A stretch of 64,000 nt of DNA, from positions 1,488,001 to 1,552,000 of the forward strand of contig NZ_CP065373.1 in NCBI RefSeq assembly GCF_015710575.1, read 5' to 3'. Shown in pieces: positions 8,012-19,464 of the stretch. How positions within the stretch are numbered: the first letter of the stretch is position 1; the number at the start of each line of letters is the position of its first letter. The translations under genes and the position numbers were made by a program. Source of the DNA: Mycolicibacterium mengxianglii (GTDB lineage: Bacteria; Actinomycetota; Actinomycetes; Mycobacteriales; Mycobacteriaceae). The notes under the pieces were generated by a model. That model was not told the DNA's origin. It ran no database searches and saw nothing but the letters and a program-made list of their open reading frames with translations.

Positions 8012-8781
8012 CGAGCACAGCCCGCGATCCCGAACGCGCCCTCTGGAACCGACTGCGGGCGCACACCCGGTCCAGGATCGGCCTAGGGCGTGCCGGCGAC
8101 GCCGTGGACACCGCCGCGGTCCTGGAACTTGCCGCAGCGCACGCCGCGGCCCGGGACGCCGTTCATTCCGCGGTGGATACCGGAGCACTGGCGACGCAAC
8201 TGCGCGATCTCGGGTTGGGGGAGGTGCCCGTGGTGCACAGCCAGGCTCCTGACCGGTCCATCTACCTGCGCCGACCTGATCTCGGGCGGCAGCCGGCCGA
8301 CCTGTCCACCCTCGCGTCGTCGAAACCCGATGTGGCAGTGGTGGTGTGTGACGGTCTCTCGGCACGTGCGGTCACCGACCACGCCGTCCCCATGGTGGCC
8401 GCACTGCGGGCGGCGTTACCTGCGGCGACGACGATGAGCGCCGTCGTCGCCTCGCAGGCGCGGGTCGCACTGGGGGACCACGTGGCAGCGGCGCTGGGGG
8501 CCGAGGCGTTGGTGGTGCTGATCGGTGAACGGCCGGGTCTGTCGGTGGCTGACAGCCTGGGTGCCTATCTGTCGTACCGGCCGAGGCCGGGGATGGCCGA
8601 CTCGGAACGCAACTGTGTGTCCAATATCCACCCGCCGGACGGGCTCGACTATGCGCGCGCCGCGGCGATCATCGCTGGGTTACTGGTGGGCGCCAGGGCG
8701 CTGGGCCGCTCCGGGGTGGACCTCAAGGACACCTCGGCCGACGCGTTGGCTGCCGCGGCGGCGAGCGCAGAGCTGCACTGA
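8008..8781 (+). CDS. eutC: ethanolamine ammonia-lyase small subunit EutC
   Basis: A 257-residue cobalamin-binding small subunit that completes ethanolamine ammonia-lyase. Family features include RIGLGRAGDA near the N-terminus, VVVCDGLSARAV, VVLIGERPGLSVADSLGAYL and SERNCVSNIHPPDGLDY. The GTG start is inside the eutB stop (GTGA), giving strict translational coupling and matched stoichiometry. Its product acetaldehyde would need an aldehyde dehydrogenase, which is not in this window; the released ammonia could feed the glutamine/glutamate enzymes encoded just upstream. Confidence 0.95.
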   Translation: MTSTARDPERALWNRLRAHTRSRIGLGRAGDAVDTAAVLELAAAHAAARDAVHSAVDTGALATQLRDLGLGEVPVVHSQAPDRSIYLRRPDLGRQPADLSTLASSKPDVAVVVCDGLSARAVTDHAVPMVAALRAALPAATTMSAVVASQARVALGDHVAAALGAEALVVLIGERPGLSVADSLGAYLSYRPRPGMADSERNCVSNIHPPDGLDYARAAAIIAGLLVGARALGRSGVDLKDTSADALAAAAASAELH

Positions 8782-8809
8782 ACCCGGGTCGTTGTGCTAC
8801 GACTTGGCT

Positions 8810-10783
8810 ATGCCGAACGCCGGGACCCCTTTTGATGATCTCGACGACTACCTCGCGCTGCCGCGCCTGACGGGGCTTGCCGCCAACGCGGACGGTAGCC
8901 GGGTGGTGGTGACGCTGGCCGAGCTCAACCCGAAGAAAACCGAATACCTCAGCGCCGTATGGGAACTCGACCCGACGGGCCGGGTACCCGCGCGTAGGTT
9001 GACCCGGGGAACCAAGGGAGAATCAGCCCCGGCGTTCACCGCCGACGACGATCTGTTGTTCCTCGCGGTGCGCGCCGACGACAGCGATGACAGCCCGCCT
9101 GCGGCGCTGTGGCGACTACCCGTCGACGGCGGCGAGGCCGAGCGGGTGCTGGCAGCGCCCGGTGGGGTCACTGCGGTGCGCACCGCACGGTCCGCGCCCC
9201 GCACCGTGGTGGTCGTGCCCGTGCTGCCGTCGGCCACCGACCTCGGTACCGACCGACGCCTTCGTACCCTGCGCAAGGACTCCGGCGTCAGCGCCATCCT
9301 GCACACCGGCTATCCGGTGCGGCACTGGGATCACGATCTCGGCCCGGATGAGCCGCATCTGCTCGACGCCGACGGCGCGCGTGACCTGACGCCGGCTCCT
9401 GGAATTGCCCTGCGCGACAGCGGTTTTGACGTCAGTCCTGACGGCACCTTCATCGTCGCCTCCTGGCGGATCCCGATTGCGGGTGCCGCCCTGCGCAGCG
9501 TCTTGGTGCGCATCGACGTCGCCACCGGCGAGCGCACTGTCCTCGCCGAGGACGTCGACGCCGATTTGGAATCCCCGGCGATCTCCCCGGACGGAACCCA
9601 GGTGGCGTTCACCAGGGAAACTGTCTCCACGCCGGAATGTGCTCCCCGAATCAGTCTGTGCCGCATGCACTTCGGTGCGAATCCGGAGCCCGTGGCACCG
9701 GACTGGGACCGATGGCCGTCGTCGGTGACCTGGGCCGCAGACGGTTCCGCGCTGATCGTCGTCGCCGACGACGGCGGGCGGAGTCCGATCTTCCGTATCG
9801 GCCTCGACAATGCGGTGACCCGCCTGACCCCCGACGATTTCGCCTACACGAATGTGGTGGCCACCGAGGTCGCGGTATTCGCGTTGCGCAGCAGTTACGC
9901 TGCCCCGCCGCACCCGGTGCGCATCGCGGCCGACGGCACTGTCACAGTGCTGCCCAGCGTGGCACTGCCGGACCTGCCGGGCGCGCTGACCGAGATCGAC
10001 GCCACCACCGACGACGGCAGAACAGTGCGGTCGTGGCTGGTGCTGCCGCGAGAATCCGAACCGGCTCCGCTGCTGCTGTGGATCCACGGCGGTCCGCTCG
10101 GGAGCTGGAACGCCTGGTCGTGGCGGTGGAACCCGTGGCTGCTGGCGGCCAAGGGATATGCGGTGCTGCTGCCGGATCCCGCGCTGTCCACCGGGTACGG
10201 CCAGGAATTGATCCAACTGGGCTGGGGCGCCTGGGGAGGGCCGCCTTACTCAGATCTGATGGCGGCCACCGACGCAGCGTGCGCTGACCCGCGGATCGAC
10301 GCCTCCCGCATCGCGGCCATGGGTGGCTCCTTCGGCGGCTACATGGCCAACTGGGTGGCCGGACACACCGATCGGTTTGCCGCGATCGTCACCCACGCCA
10401 GCTTGTGGGCGTTGGACCAGTTCGGCGCCACCACCGATTCGTCCTACTACTGGCTGCGGGAGATGACGCCGCAGATGGCCGCTGCGAACTCCCCGCACCG
10501 CTTCGTCGGGCAGATCGAAACGCCGATGCTGGTCATCCACGCCGCCTTGGATTATCGGGTGCCGATAGGCGAGGCGCTGCGATTGTGGTTCGACCTGTTG
10601 ACTGCCTCCGGCCTGCCGGCCGACGAGGCGGGGGACTCGCCGCACCGATTCCTGTACTTCCCGTCGGAGAACCACTGGGTGCTGGCTCCCCAGCACGCCA
10701 AGCTCTGGTATCAGGTGGTGACAGCCTTCCTGGCCGAGCACGTGCTGGGGCACGACGTCGAGCTGCCCGAAACGCTCGGCTGA
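8810..10783 (+). CDS. S9 family serine peptidase (prolyl-oligopeptidase type, acylaminoacyl peptidase-like)
   Basis: A 657-residue cytosolic peptidase. The N-terminal two thirds is a beta-propeller with repeats such as SPDGTFIVASW and SPDGTQVAFTRE. The C-terminal alpha/beta-hydrolase has the nucleophile in GGSFGGYMANW, an Asp in HAALDYRVP and a His in SENHWVLAP, with an oxyanion segment LWIHGGPLGSW. There is no signal peptide. An upstream in-frame extension overlapping eutC is dismissed because homology begins at MPNAGTPFDDLDDYLALPR. The sequence TACGAC sits 6 nt before ATG 8810 and no SD is present, so it may be leaderless. It probably trims short or blocked peptides. Confidence 0.85.
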   Translation: MPNAGTPFDDLDDYLALPRLTGLAANADGSRVVVTLAELNPKKTEYLSAVWELDPTGRVPARRLTRGTKGESAPAFTADDDLLFLAVRADDSDDSPPAALWRLPVDGGEAERVLAAPGGVTAVRTARSAPRTVVVVPVLPSATDLGTDRRLRTLRKDSGVSAILHTGYPVRHWDHDLGPDEPHLLDADGARDLTPAPGIALRDSGFDVSPDGTFIVASWRIPIAGAALRSVLVRIDVATGERTVLAEDVDADLESPAISPDGTQVAFTRETVSTPECAPRISLCRMHFGANPEPVAPDWDRWPSSVTWAADGSALIVVADDGGRSPIFRIGLDNAVTRLTPDDFAYTNVVATEVAVFALRSSYAAPPHPVRIAADGTVTVLPSVALPDLPGALTEIDATTDDGRTVRSWLVLPRESEPAPLLLWIHGGPLGSWNAWSWRWNPWLLAAKGYAVLLPDPALSTGYGQELIQLGWGAWGGPPYSDLMAATDAACADPRIDASRIAAMGGSFGGYMANWVAGHTDRFAAIVTHASLWALDQFGATTDSSYYWLREMTPQMAAANSPHRFVGQIETPMLVIHAALDYRVPIGEALRLWFDLLTASGLPADEAGDSPHRFLYFPSENHWVLAPQHAKLWYQVVTAFLAEHVLGHDVELPETLG

Positions 10784-10822
10784 CTCACCCAACCGCGACC
10801 GGTGCCGCGAGCAACCGACCGG

Positions 10823-10835
10823 TAGGTTGGGCTGA
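10823..10835 (+). promoter_or_regulatory. -10 box of leaderless promoter
   Basis: TAGGTT (10823-10828) is followed by exactly 6 nt and then ATG 10835, with no Shine-Dalgarno sequence. Transcription would start at or one base from the start codon. Confidence 0.55.
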
Positions 10836-12094
10836 TGACCGCACCGGAGCGTGAATTCGACATCGTGGTGTACGGGGCGACGGGATTCGTCGGGAAACTC
10901 ACCGCCCTGTACCTGGCGAAGACGGGCGGCGACGCACGAATCGCATTGGCAGGGCGCTCACCGGACAAATTGCTGGCCGTTCGCGAGTCGCTGGGCCCCG
11001 AGGCGCAGTCCTGGCCGCTGATCACCGCTGACGCCACATCGCCGTCGACGCTGAATGCGATGGCTGCCCGCACCCAGGTAGTCATCACCACCGTCGGGCC
11101 GTACACGAAGTACGGGCTGCCACTGGTGGCGGCGTGTGCGGCGGCAGGCACCGACTACGCCGACCTGACCGGCGAGACGATGTTCATCCGCGACAGCATC
11201 GACCACTACCACAAGCAAGCCTCCGACACCGGCGCCCGCATCGTTCACTCCTGCGGATTCGATTCCGTCCCTTCCGATCTCACCGTCTATGCGCTGTACA
11301 AGCGGGCGCAGGCCGACGATGCGGGGGAATTGCTGGACACCAACCTGGTGGTGCGGCGCTTCGCCGGTGGCGTGTCCGGGGGGACCATTGCGTCCATGCT
11401 GGAGGTGATGCGGACATCGTCCAGGGATCCCGCGGCACGCGCAGCCATGGCCGACCCGTACACGCTGAGCACCGACCGGGACGCCGAACCCGACCTCGGC
11501 CCGCAACCCGATATCGGATGGCGCCGCGGCGCACAGATCGCGCCGGAGCTGTCCGGCGTCTGGACCGGTGCTTTCGTGATGGGCGCCACCAACGCCCGCC
11601 TCGTACGGCGCAGCAACGCCCTGCTGGAGTGGCGGTACGGCAGGAAGTTCCATTACGCCGAGAGCATGAGCATGAAGTCCTCGCCGCTGGCGCCGGTGGC
11701 GGCCGCAGTCGGTACCGCCACCAATGCCACGGTCGTGGCCCTGGGCAGCCGTTACTTCGACAAGCTCCCGAACCGACTGGTGGAGCGCGTCCTCCCGAAA
11801 CCCGGCACCGGGCCCAGTGAACAGGCCCGTGAGCGCGGGCATTACACCGTCGAGACCTACACGACCACGATGACGGGCGCGCGCTACCGCGCCACCATGG
11901 CACAGCAGGGTGACCCCGGGTACAAGGCGACGGCAGTGCTGCTCGGTGAGTGTGGCCTGGCATTGGCGCTGCACCGCGACACCCTGTCTGACCTGCGCGG
12001 TGTGCTCACTCCAGCCGCCGCGCTCGGTGACGCGCTGCTGGACCTGCTGCCGGCCGCGGAAGGTGTGACTCTGGAGACCACGCGGCTGAACTGA
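10835..12094 (+). CDS. saccharopine dehydrogenase-fold membrane-associated reductase (Rv2449c-like, trans-acting enoyl reductase family)
   Basis: A 419-residue protein with an N-terminal Rossmann motif (VVYGATGFVGKLTALYL, about residues 10-28) and the family's FDSVPSDL segment. The family includes the trans-acting enoyl reductase of phenolic glycolipid synthesis and many mycobacterial paralogues of unknown substrate. By position, two genes ahead of valS-folC, it matches Rv2449c of M. tuberculosis. A short hydrophobic stretch near the middle (APVAAAVGTATNATVVAL) may touch the membrane. The reaction is not established; NADPH-dependent reduction in lipid metabolism is the likely class. Confidence 0.75.
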   Translation: MTAPEREFDIVVYGATGFVGKLTALYLAKTGGDARIALAGRSPDKLLAVRESLGPEAQSWPLITADATSPSTLNAMAARTQVVITTVGPYTKYGLPLVAACAAAGTDYADLTGETMFIRDSIDHYHKQASDTGARIVHSCGFDSVPSDLTVYALYKRAQADDAGELLDTNLVVRRFAGGVSGGTIASMLEVMRTSSRDPAARAAMADPYTLSTDRDAEPDLGPQPDIGWRRGAQIAPELSGVWTGAFVMGATNARLVRRSNALLEWRYGRKFHYAESMSMKSSPLAPVAAAVGTATNATVVALGSRYFDKLPNRLVERVLPKPGTGPSEQARERGHYTVETYTTTMTGARYRATMAQQGDPGYKATAVLLGECGLALALHRDTLSDLRGVLTPAAALGDALLDLLPAAEGVTLETTRLN

Positions 12095-12270
12095 TCGGCC
12101 GGCGGGCCGGTGTGTCGCGCGGTGTCACCGTCCGCAGGCGGGGCGGCGGACCAGATGTGAATTCCGCGCGGATTCGGCGTTTGAACCCCGACGCGTGCGG
12201 TACAACAGAGTGATCCGCAGCACATCTGGTCGTGTATTGCTCGGGCTGCGGTAAGGCCGTCGATGGCTGA

Positions 12271-14025
<1,755 letters not shown>

Positions 14026-14077
14026 CCACGACGGTGCACAGGCTCGGGTGGTTTTCGCGTCCGGCGAGGTCGCTACC

Positions 14078-14090
14078 TAGAATTGATCGG
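14078..14090 (+). promoter_or_regulatory. valS leaderless promoter -10 box
   Basis: TAGAAT (14078-14083), a near-consensus sigma-A -10, ends 6 nt before the GTG start of valS. No SD precedes the GTG, so the transcript very likely begins at the start codon. Confidence 0.65.
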
Positions 14091-16765
14091 TGACTGCCAG
14101 CCCCCACACCGATGCCGCCGCCTCCAGGGCGCAAGCCCTACCAAAATCCTGGGACCCGGGGGCAGTAGAAAGCGAGCTGTACCAGGGCTGGGTCGACGCC
14201 GGGTACTTCACCGCCGACCCGGGCAGTGACAAGCCGCCCTACTCCATCGTGCTGCCACCCCCCAACGTGACCGGCAGCCTGCACATGGGCCACGCCCTCG
14301 ACCACACCGTGATGGACGCACTGACACGTCGGCGGCGGATGCAGGGCTACGAGGTGCTGTGGCTGCCCGGCATGGACCACGCTGGGATCGCCACGCAGTC
14401 ACTGGTGGAGAAGCAGCTGGCCGCCGAGGGCAAGACCAAAGAAGACTTCGGCCGCGAACAGTTCATCAGCAAGGTCTGGGACTGGAAACGCGAATCCGGC
14501 GGCACCATCGGCGGCCAGATGCGCCGGCTCGGCGATGGCGTCGACTGGAGCCGCGACCGGTTCACCATGGACGAGGGTCTCTCGCGCGCGGTGCGCACGA
14601 TCTTCAAACGGCTTTACGACGCCGGACTGATCTACCAGGCGGAGCGGCTGGTGAACTGGTCGCCGGTGCTGCAAACGGCCATCAGCGACCTCGAGGTCAA
14701 GTACGAGGATGTCGACGGCGAGCTGGTGTCGTTCCGCTACGGCTCGATGGACGACGCACAGCCCCATCTTGTCGTTGCAACCACCCGTGTGGAGACGATG
14801 CTGGGTGACACCGCGATCGCGGTGCACCCCGACGACGAGCGCTACCGTTCGCTGGTGGGGCAGCGACTGGCCCACCCGTTCCTGGACCGCGAGATCATCA
14901 TCGTCGCCGACAACCACGTCGACCCCGAATTCGGCACCGGCGCGGTGAAGGTCACCCCCGCTCACGATCCCAACGACTTCGAGATCGGCCTGCGGCACAA
15001 GCTGCCGATGCCGACCATCATGGACGAGGCCGGGCGGATTTCCGGCACCGGAACACAATTCGACGGAATGGACCGCTTCGAGGCGCGGGTCGCCGTGCGG
15101 GAAGCGCTGGCCGCCGAAGGCCGGATCGTCGCCGAGAAGCGGCCGTACCAGCACAGTGTGGGTCATTCCGAGCGCAGCGGTGAGCCGATCGAGCCGCGGC
15201 TGAGCCTGCAGTGGTGGGTCAAGGTGGAGTCCTTGGCCAAGGCATCCGGCGATGCGGTTCGCAACGGCGACACCGTGATTCATCCCGCCAGCTTGGAGCC
15301 ACGATGGTTCGCCTGGGTCGACAACATGCACGACTGGTGTATCTCCCGCCAGCTGTGGTGGGGGCATCGCATCCCGATCTGGCACGGACCTGACGGTCAG
15401 AAGGTGTGCGTGGGGCCTGACGAGACCCCGCCCGAGGGCTGGGAGCAGGATCCCGACGTCCTCGACACCTGGTTCTCCTCGGCGCTGTGGCCGTTCTCCA
15501 CGATGGGCTGGCCGGACCGCACGCCTGATCTCGACAAGTTCTATCCGACAACGGTTCTGGTGACCGGTTACGACATCTTGTTCTTCTGGGTCGCCCGGAT
15601 GATGATGTTCGGCACCTTCGTCGGTGATGACCCCGCGATTACCGCCGACGGCACCCGCGGCCCGCAGGTGCCGTTCCAGAACGTGTTCCTGCACGGCCTG
15701 ATCCGTGACGAATTCGGCCGCAAGATGAGCAAGTCCAAGGGCAACGGGATCGACCCGCTGGACTGGGTGGAGACATTCGGCGCCGACGCGCTGCGCTTCA
15801 CCCTGGCCCGCGGCGCCAGTCCCGGTGGCGACCTGTCCATCGGCGAGGATCATGCCCGCGCGTCGCGTAACTTCGCCACCAAAGTGTTCAACGCCACCCG
15901 CTTCGCGCTGATGAACGGTGCCCAGCCGGCCCCGCTACCGGAACTGTCGGCACTCACCGACGCCGACAGATGGATCCTGGGCCGGTTGGAACAGGTTCGC
16001 GCTGAGGTGGATTCGGCGTTGGAGGCTTACGAGTTCAGCCGGGCATGTGAATCGCTCTACCACTTCGCCTGGGACGAGTTCTGTGACTGGTACGTCGAGC
16101 TCGCGAAAGTGCAACTCAGCCAAGGTGGTTCGCGAGCCGCCCAGACCAACGCGGTGCTGGCCGAGGTGCTCGACGCTCTCCTCAAGCTGCTGCACCCGGT
16201 GATGCCGTTCGTCACCGAGACGCTGTGGAAGGCGCTCACCGGCGGCGAATCCCTGGTGATCGCCGACTGGCCGCAGCCGTCCGGCATCACGTTGGATCAG
16301 GCTGCCGCGCAACATATTGCGGATCTGCAGAAGCTGGTCACGGAGGTACGGCGTTTCCGCAGTGACCAGGGCCTGGCCGACCGGCAGAAGGTGCCGGCCC
16401 GGTTGACGGGCGTGGACGAGGCCGGGCTCGCCGAGCATGCCGTGGCCACCTCGTCGCTGGCCTGGCTCACCGATGCCACGCCGGACTTCACGCCGTCGGC
16501 CTCCATCGAGGTCCGTCTGGCAGGTGGCACCGTCCTGGTGGAACTCGACACCTCGAGCACCGTGGACGTCGCGGCCGAACGGCGGCGACTGGAGAAGGAC
16601 CTGGCCGCCGCACAGAAGGAGCTCGCGGGCACCACCGCCAAGCTGGACAACGACGCGTTCCTGGCCAAGGCGCCCGAGGCGGTGGTCGCCAAGATTCGCG
16701 ACCGGCAACGCCTGGCCGGTGAAGAGGTCGACCGCATCACCGCCCGTCTGGCCGGATTGGCATGA
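14090..16765 (+). CDS. valS: valyl-tRNA synthetase
   Basis: This 891-residue class I synthetase charges tRNA-Val. The HIGH motif is HMGH in [15 protein letters not shown] (about residue 55) and the KMSKS loop is [19 protein letters not shown]. The editing domain lies between them ([20 protein letters not shown]). The C-terminal coiled coil of about 65 residues ([18 protein letters not shown]) is typical of ValRS. The GTG start is set by the leaderless promoter and by homology. The last four bases overlap folC (ATGA). It heads the likely operon valS-folC-DUF4233. Confidence 0.97.
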   Translation: MTASPHTDAAASRAQALPKSWDPGAVESELYQGWVDAGYFTADPGSDKPPYSIVLPPPNVTGSLHMGHALDHTVMDALTRRRRMQGYEVLWLPGMDHAGIATQSLVEKQLAAEGKTKEDFGREQFISKVWDWKRESGGTIGGQMRRLGDGVDWSRDRFTMDEGLSRAVRTIFKRLYDAGLIYQAERLVNWSPVLQTAISDLEVKYEDVDGELVSFRYGSMDDAQPHLVVATTRVETMLGDTAIAVHPDDERYRSLVGQRLAHPFLDREIIIVADNHVDPEFGTGAVKVTPAHDPNDFEIGLRHKLPMPTIMDEAGRISGTGTQFDGMDRFEARVAVREALAAEGRIVAEKRPYQHSVGHSERSGEPIEPRLSLQWWVKVESLAKASGDAVRNGDTVIHPASLEPRWFAWVDNMHDWCISRQLWWGHRIPIWHGPDGQKVCVGPDETPPEGWEQDPDVLDTWFSSALWPFSTMGWPDRTPDLDKFYPTTVLVTGYDILFFWVARMMMFGTFVGDDPAITADGTRGPQVPFQNVFLHGLIRDEFGRKMSKSKGNGIDPLDWVETFGADALRFTLARGASPGGDLSIGEDHARASRNFATKVFNATRFALMNGAQPAPLPELSALTDADRWILGRLEQVRAEVDSALEAYEFSRACESLYHFAWDEFCDWYVELAKVQLSQGGSRAAQTNAVLAEVLDALLKLLHPVMPFVTETLWKALTGGESLVIADWPQPSGITLDQAAAQHIADLQKLVTEVRRFRSDQGLADRQKVPARLTGVDEAGLAEHAVATSSLAWLTDATPDFTPSASIEVRLAGGTVLVELDTSSTVDVAAERRRLEKDLAAAQKELAGTTAKLDNDAFLAKAPEAVVAKIRDRQRLAGEEVDRITARLAGLA

Positions 16766-18240
16766 CCGAGCCCGACTTCCCGGACGAGGATTTCCCGGAA
16801 CACGATGCGATCACCCCCGAGGCGATCATCGAGCCGAGCCCCGATGAGATCGCGGCGCTGCTGCAGGTCGAACACCTCCTCGACCAGCGGTGGCCCGAAA
16901 CCAAGATCGAGCCCAGCACTACCCGCATCGCGGCTTTGATGGAACTGCTCGGCTCGCCGCAGCTCAACTATCCGAGCATCCACATTGCCGGCACCAACGG
17001 CAAGACCTCGGTGGCACGGATGATCGACGCCTTGATCACGGCGCTGCACCAGCGCACCGGGCGCACCACCAGTCCCCACCTGCAGTCAGCGGTGGAGCGG
17101 ATCTCGATCGACGGCAAGCCGGTGACCCCGGCCCGCTATGTCGAGGCCTACCGGGAGATCGAGCCGTTCGTCGAACTGGTCGACGCGCAGTCAGAAGCTG
17201 CCGGCGGCCCCGCGATGAGCAAGTTCGAAGTCGTCACCGCCATGGCATTCGCGGCGTTCGCCGACGCCCCGGTGGACGTGGCCATCGTCGAGGTGGGCCT
17301 GGGTGGCCGCTGGGACGCCACCAATATCGTCAACGCGTCGGTGGCGGTGATCACCCCGGTGGGGGTCGATCACGTGGAGTATCTGGGCAGCGACATCGCC
17401 GGGATCGCGGGGGAGAAGGCCGGCATCATCAAGAAGGCCGACCCCGACGAGGTGGTGCCGGAAGGTACCGACCCCAGCATGGTCGCCATCATCGCCCAGC
17501 AGGTGCCTGAGGCCATGGAAGTGATTGTGGGGCAAGCGGTTCAGGCGGAAGCGGCGGTTGCCCGCGAAGGAGCGGAATTCGCGTTGCTGTCGCGGCAGGT
17601 GGCCGTCGGCGGGCAAATGCTGGAGCTGCAGGGCCTCGGCGGGGTCTATTCCGAGGTCTTCCTGCCCCTGCACGGCGAGCACCAGGCCCACAACGCCGTG
17701 GTCGCACTCGCCGCTGTCGAGGCGTTCTTCGGCGCGGGCGCCTCGCGCCAACTCGACATCGACGCGGTGCGGGCCGGATTCGCCGCGGTGGCCAGCCCCG
17801 GCAGGCTCGAGCGGCTGCGTAACGCGCCCTCGGTGTTCATCGACGCCGCCCACAACCCGGCCGGTGCGGCTGCGTTGGCTCAGTCCCTGGTCGAGGAGTT
17901 CGATTTCCGCTTCCTGGTCGGCGTGATCTCGGTGATGGCCGACAAGGATGTGGCCGGCATCCTGGCGGCCCTGGAACCGGTGCTCGACCAGGTGGTCGTC
18001 ACACACAACGGCTCTCCGCGGGCGCTCGAGGTCGACGCTTTGGCACAGCTGGCCGAGGAACGTTTCGGGCCGGAGCGGGTGATCACCGCGGCCACCCTGG
18101 TCGACGCCGTGGAGACGGCCACCGCCCTGGTGGAGGAGGCCGGCGAGAACGGTGGTGTGTCCGGCACGGGCATCGTGATCACCGGCTCGGTGGTGACCGC
18201 AGGTGCGGCGCGAACCCTTTTCGGTAAGGACCCGCAGTGA
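16762..18240 (+). CDS. folC: bifunctional folylpolyglutamate synthase / dihydrofolate synthase
   Basis: A 492-residue Mur-ligase-like enzyme that adds glutamate to dihydropteroate and to reduced folates. The ATP loop [13 protein letters not shown] is near residue 75, the Mg/folate segments are [14 protein letters not shown] and [12 protein letters not shown], and the C-terminal domain begins near SPGRLERL with DAAHNPAG. It has an acidic N-terminal extension of about 30 residues ([15 protein letters not shown]) before the domain. ATG 16762 overlaps the valS stop. The next gene overlaps its stop (GTGA), so translation of the three is chained. Confidence 0.95.
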   Translation: MTEPDFPDEDFPEHDAITPEAIIEPSPDEIAALLQVEHLLDQRWPETKIEPSTTRIAALMELLGSPQLNYPSIHIAGTNGKTSVARMIDALITALHQRTGRTTSPHLQSAVERISIDGKPVTPARYVEAYREIEPFVELVDAQSEAAGGPAMSKFEVVTAMAFAAFADAPVDVAIVEVGLGGRWDATNIVNASVAVITPVGVDHVEYLGSDIAGIAGEKAGIIKKADPDEVVPEGTDPSMVAIIAQQVPEAMEVIVGQAVQAEAAVAREGAEFALLSRQVAVGGQMLELQGLGGVYSEVFLPLHGEHQAHNAVVALAAVEAFFGAGASRQLDIDAVRAGFAAVASPGRLERLRNAPSVFIDAAHNPAGAAALAQSLVEEFDFRFLVGVISVMADKDVAGILAALEPVLDQVVVTHNGSPRALEVDALAQLAEERFGPERVITAATLVDAVETATALVEEAGENGGVSGTGIVITGSVVTAGAARTLFGKDPQ

Positions 18241-18653
18241 CCGACCGGCCGGGGCCGACCGAGATCCCCGCCGCCGCGCCGCCCCCGGATCCCTGGAAGA
18301 GCTTTCGCGGGGTGATGGCCGGGACATTGATCCTGGAGGCCATCGTGGTCCTGCTTGCGCTGCCGGTGGTCAGTGCGGTCGGCGGAGGGCTCACCGGCTT
18401 CTCGATGGCCTACCTGATCGGTTTTGCGGTGTTCCTGATCCTGCTGTCCGGGGTGCAGGGCCGGTCTTGGGCCATCTGGGTCAACCTCGGCGTGCAGCTG
18501 TTGCTGATCGCCGGCTGGGTGGTGTACCCGGGGGTCGGTTTCGTCGGCCTGCTCTTCGCCGTCGTGTGGGGGCTGATCGCCTACCTGCGGGCCGAGGTGT
18601 TGCGCCGGCAGCGCCGCGGATTGTTGCCCGGCCAGCAGCGCGCGCCGGAATGA
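18237..18653 (+). CDS. DUF4233 membrane protein
   Basis: A 138-residue protein with four predicted transmembrane helices (starting near residues 25, 53, 77 and 95) and short charged ends. It belongs to the actinobacterial DUF4233 family, which regularly sits between folC and ndk as here. Function is unknown. The GTG start overlaps the folC stop, so it is co-translated. The 69 bp to ndk contain a short inverted repeat (GCGGAT 18681-18686, ATCCGC 18694-18699). Confidence 0.85.
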   Translation: MTDRPGPTEIPAAAPPPDPWKSFRGVMAGTLILEAIVVLLALPVVSAVGGGLTGFSMAYLIGFAVFLILLSGVQGRSWAIWVNLGVQLLLIAGWVVYPGVGFVGLLFAVVWGLIAYLRAEVLRRQRRGLLPGQQRAPE

Positions 18654-18709
18654 CACCATCCATCTCGGTGGCGTTGACCAGCGGATACGGTAAATCCGCG
18701 CAGTTTCGG

Positions 18710-18723
18710 TACGCTTTGCGCCG
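18710..18723 (+). promoter_or_regulatory. ndk leaderless promoter -10 box
   Basis: TACGCT (18710-18715) ends 7 nt before the GTG start of ndk and there is no SD. A TTGACC at 18674-18679 is 30 bp away, too far to be the matching -35. Confidence 0.55.
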
Positions 18724-19133
18724 TGACTGAACGGACTTTGGCCCTGATCAAACCTGATGGCGTTGAGCGGCACTTGATCGGAGAGATCCTCAGCCGGATC
18801 GAACGAAAAGGACTGACGATCGCGGCGCTGGAGCTCAAGCAGGTCAGCGACGACCTGGCCCGGGCGCACTATGCCGAGCACGAAGGCAAGCCCTTCTTCC
18901 CGTCGCTGCTGGAGTTCATCACCTCGGGCCCGGTGCTCGCGGCGATCCTGGAAGGCCCGCGCGCAGTTGCGGCCTTCCGTCAGCTGGCCGGCGGCACCGA
19001 CCCGGTGGAGAAGGCCGTCCCGGGCACGATCCGCGGGGATCTGGGGCTGGAAACCCAGTTCAACCTGGTGCACGGGTCCGATTCGGTGGATTCCGCCGAG
19101 CGCGAGATCGCGCTCTGGTTCCCCAACTCCTGA
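18723..19133 (+). CDS. ndk: nucleoside diphosphate kinase
   Basis: A 136-residue enzyme that balances NTP pools by a phospho-histidine intermediate. [19 protein letters not shown] opens the fold and NLVHGSDS contains the active-site His (near residue 117); LWFPNS closes it. Length is standard for bacteria. The GTG start is supported by a -10 box placed for leaderless transcription. A partly repeated stretch follows the stop (TCTGGTTCCCCAACTCCTGAGC, then a second similar TGGTTTCCCCACTCCTG copy), suggesting a small local duplication at 19111-19155. Confidence 0.97.
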   Translation: MTERTLALIKPDGVERHLIGEILSRIERKGLTIAALELKQVSDDLARAHYAEHEGKPFFPSLLEFITSGPVLAAILEGPRAVAAFRQLAGGTDPVEKAVPGTIRGDLGLETQFNLVHGSDSVDSAEREIALWFPNS

Positions 19134-19181
19134 GCTCTGGTTTCCCCACTCCTGGGCGGCACCGAGGCTGGCTAACCCGTG

Positions 19182-19464
19182 TCTGGTGAGATCCACCAGA
19201 TCGGTATGGGATACTGGGCGTGGGTGTACGTCGTCAGACCGGCAACGGACACCCGGATGAAGACTTAGACGAGCGCGACCACCGCTACCAGCGATGCGGC
19301 GCCGACCGTCCCGGCCATCATTCAACCCAGGCGCCGGGTGGGTTCTCACGTAGAGCCGCCCGGGGCGAGACCATAACAAGCTCGGCGAAGCCAGCCGGGC
19401 CGAATAGCCGAAGTCCTCGCGCGGCCGCGTTCTAAGACGCGCCCGGGGGCTTGAAGGAGAGTAC
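19182..19464 (+). promoter_or_regulatory. rne promoter region and long 5' leader
   Basis: The 331 bp between ndk and rne hold no gene. A 7-bp inverted repeat TCTGGTG-AGATC-CACCAGA (19182-19200) lies just upstream of a -10-like GATACT (19210-19215), which would start transcription near 19222 and leave a leader of about 240 nt. From general knowledge, M. smegmatis rne is also reported to have a long 5' UTR, and RNase E commonly autoregulates through its leader. The exact start point here is inference. Confidence 0.5.

Noticed and set aside
18674-18715. TTGACC as the -35 of the ndk promoter
   Set aside because: It is 30 bp from the -10 TACGCT, outside any workable spacer.
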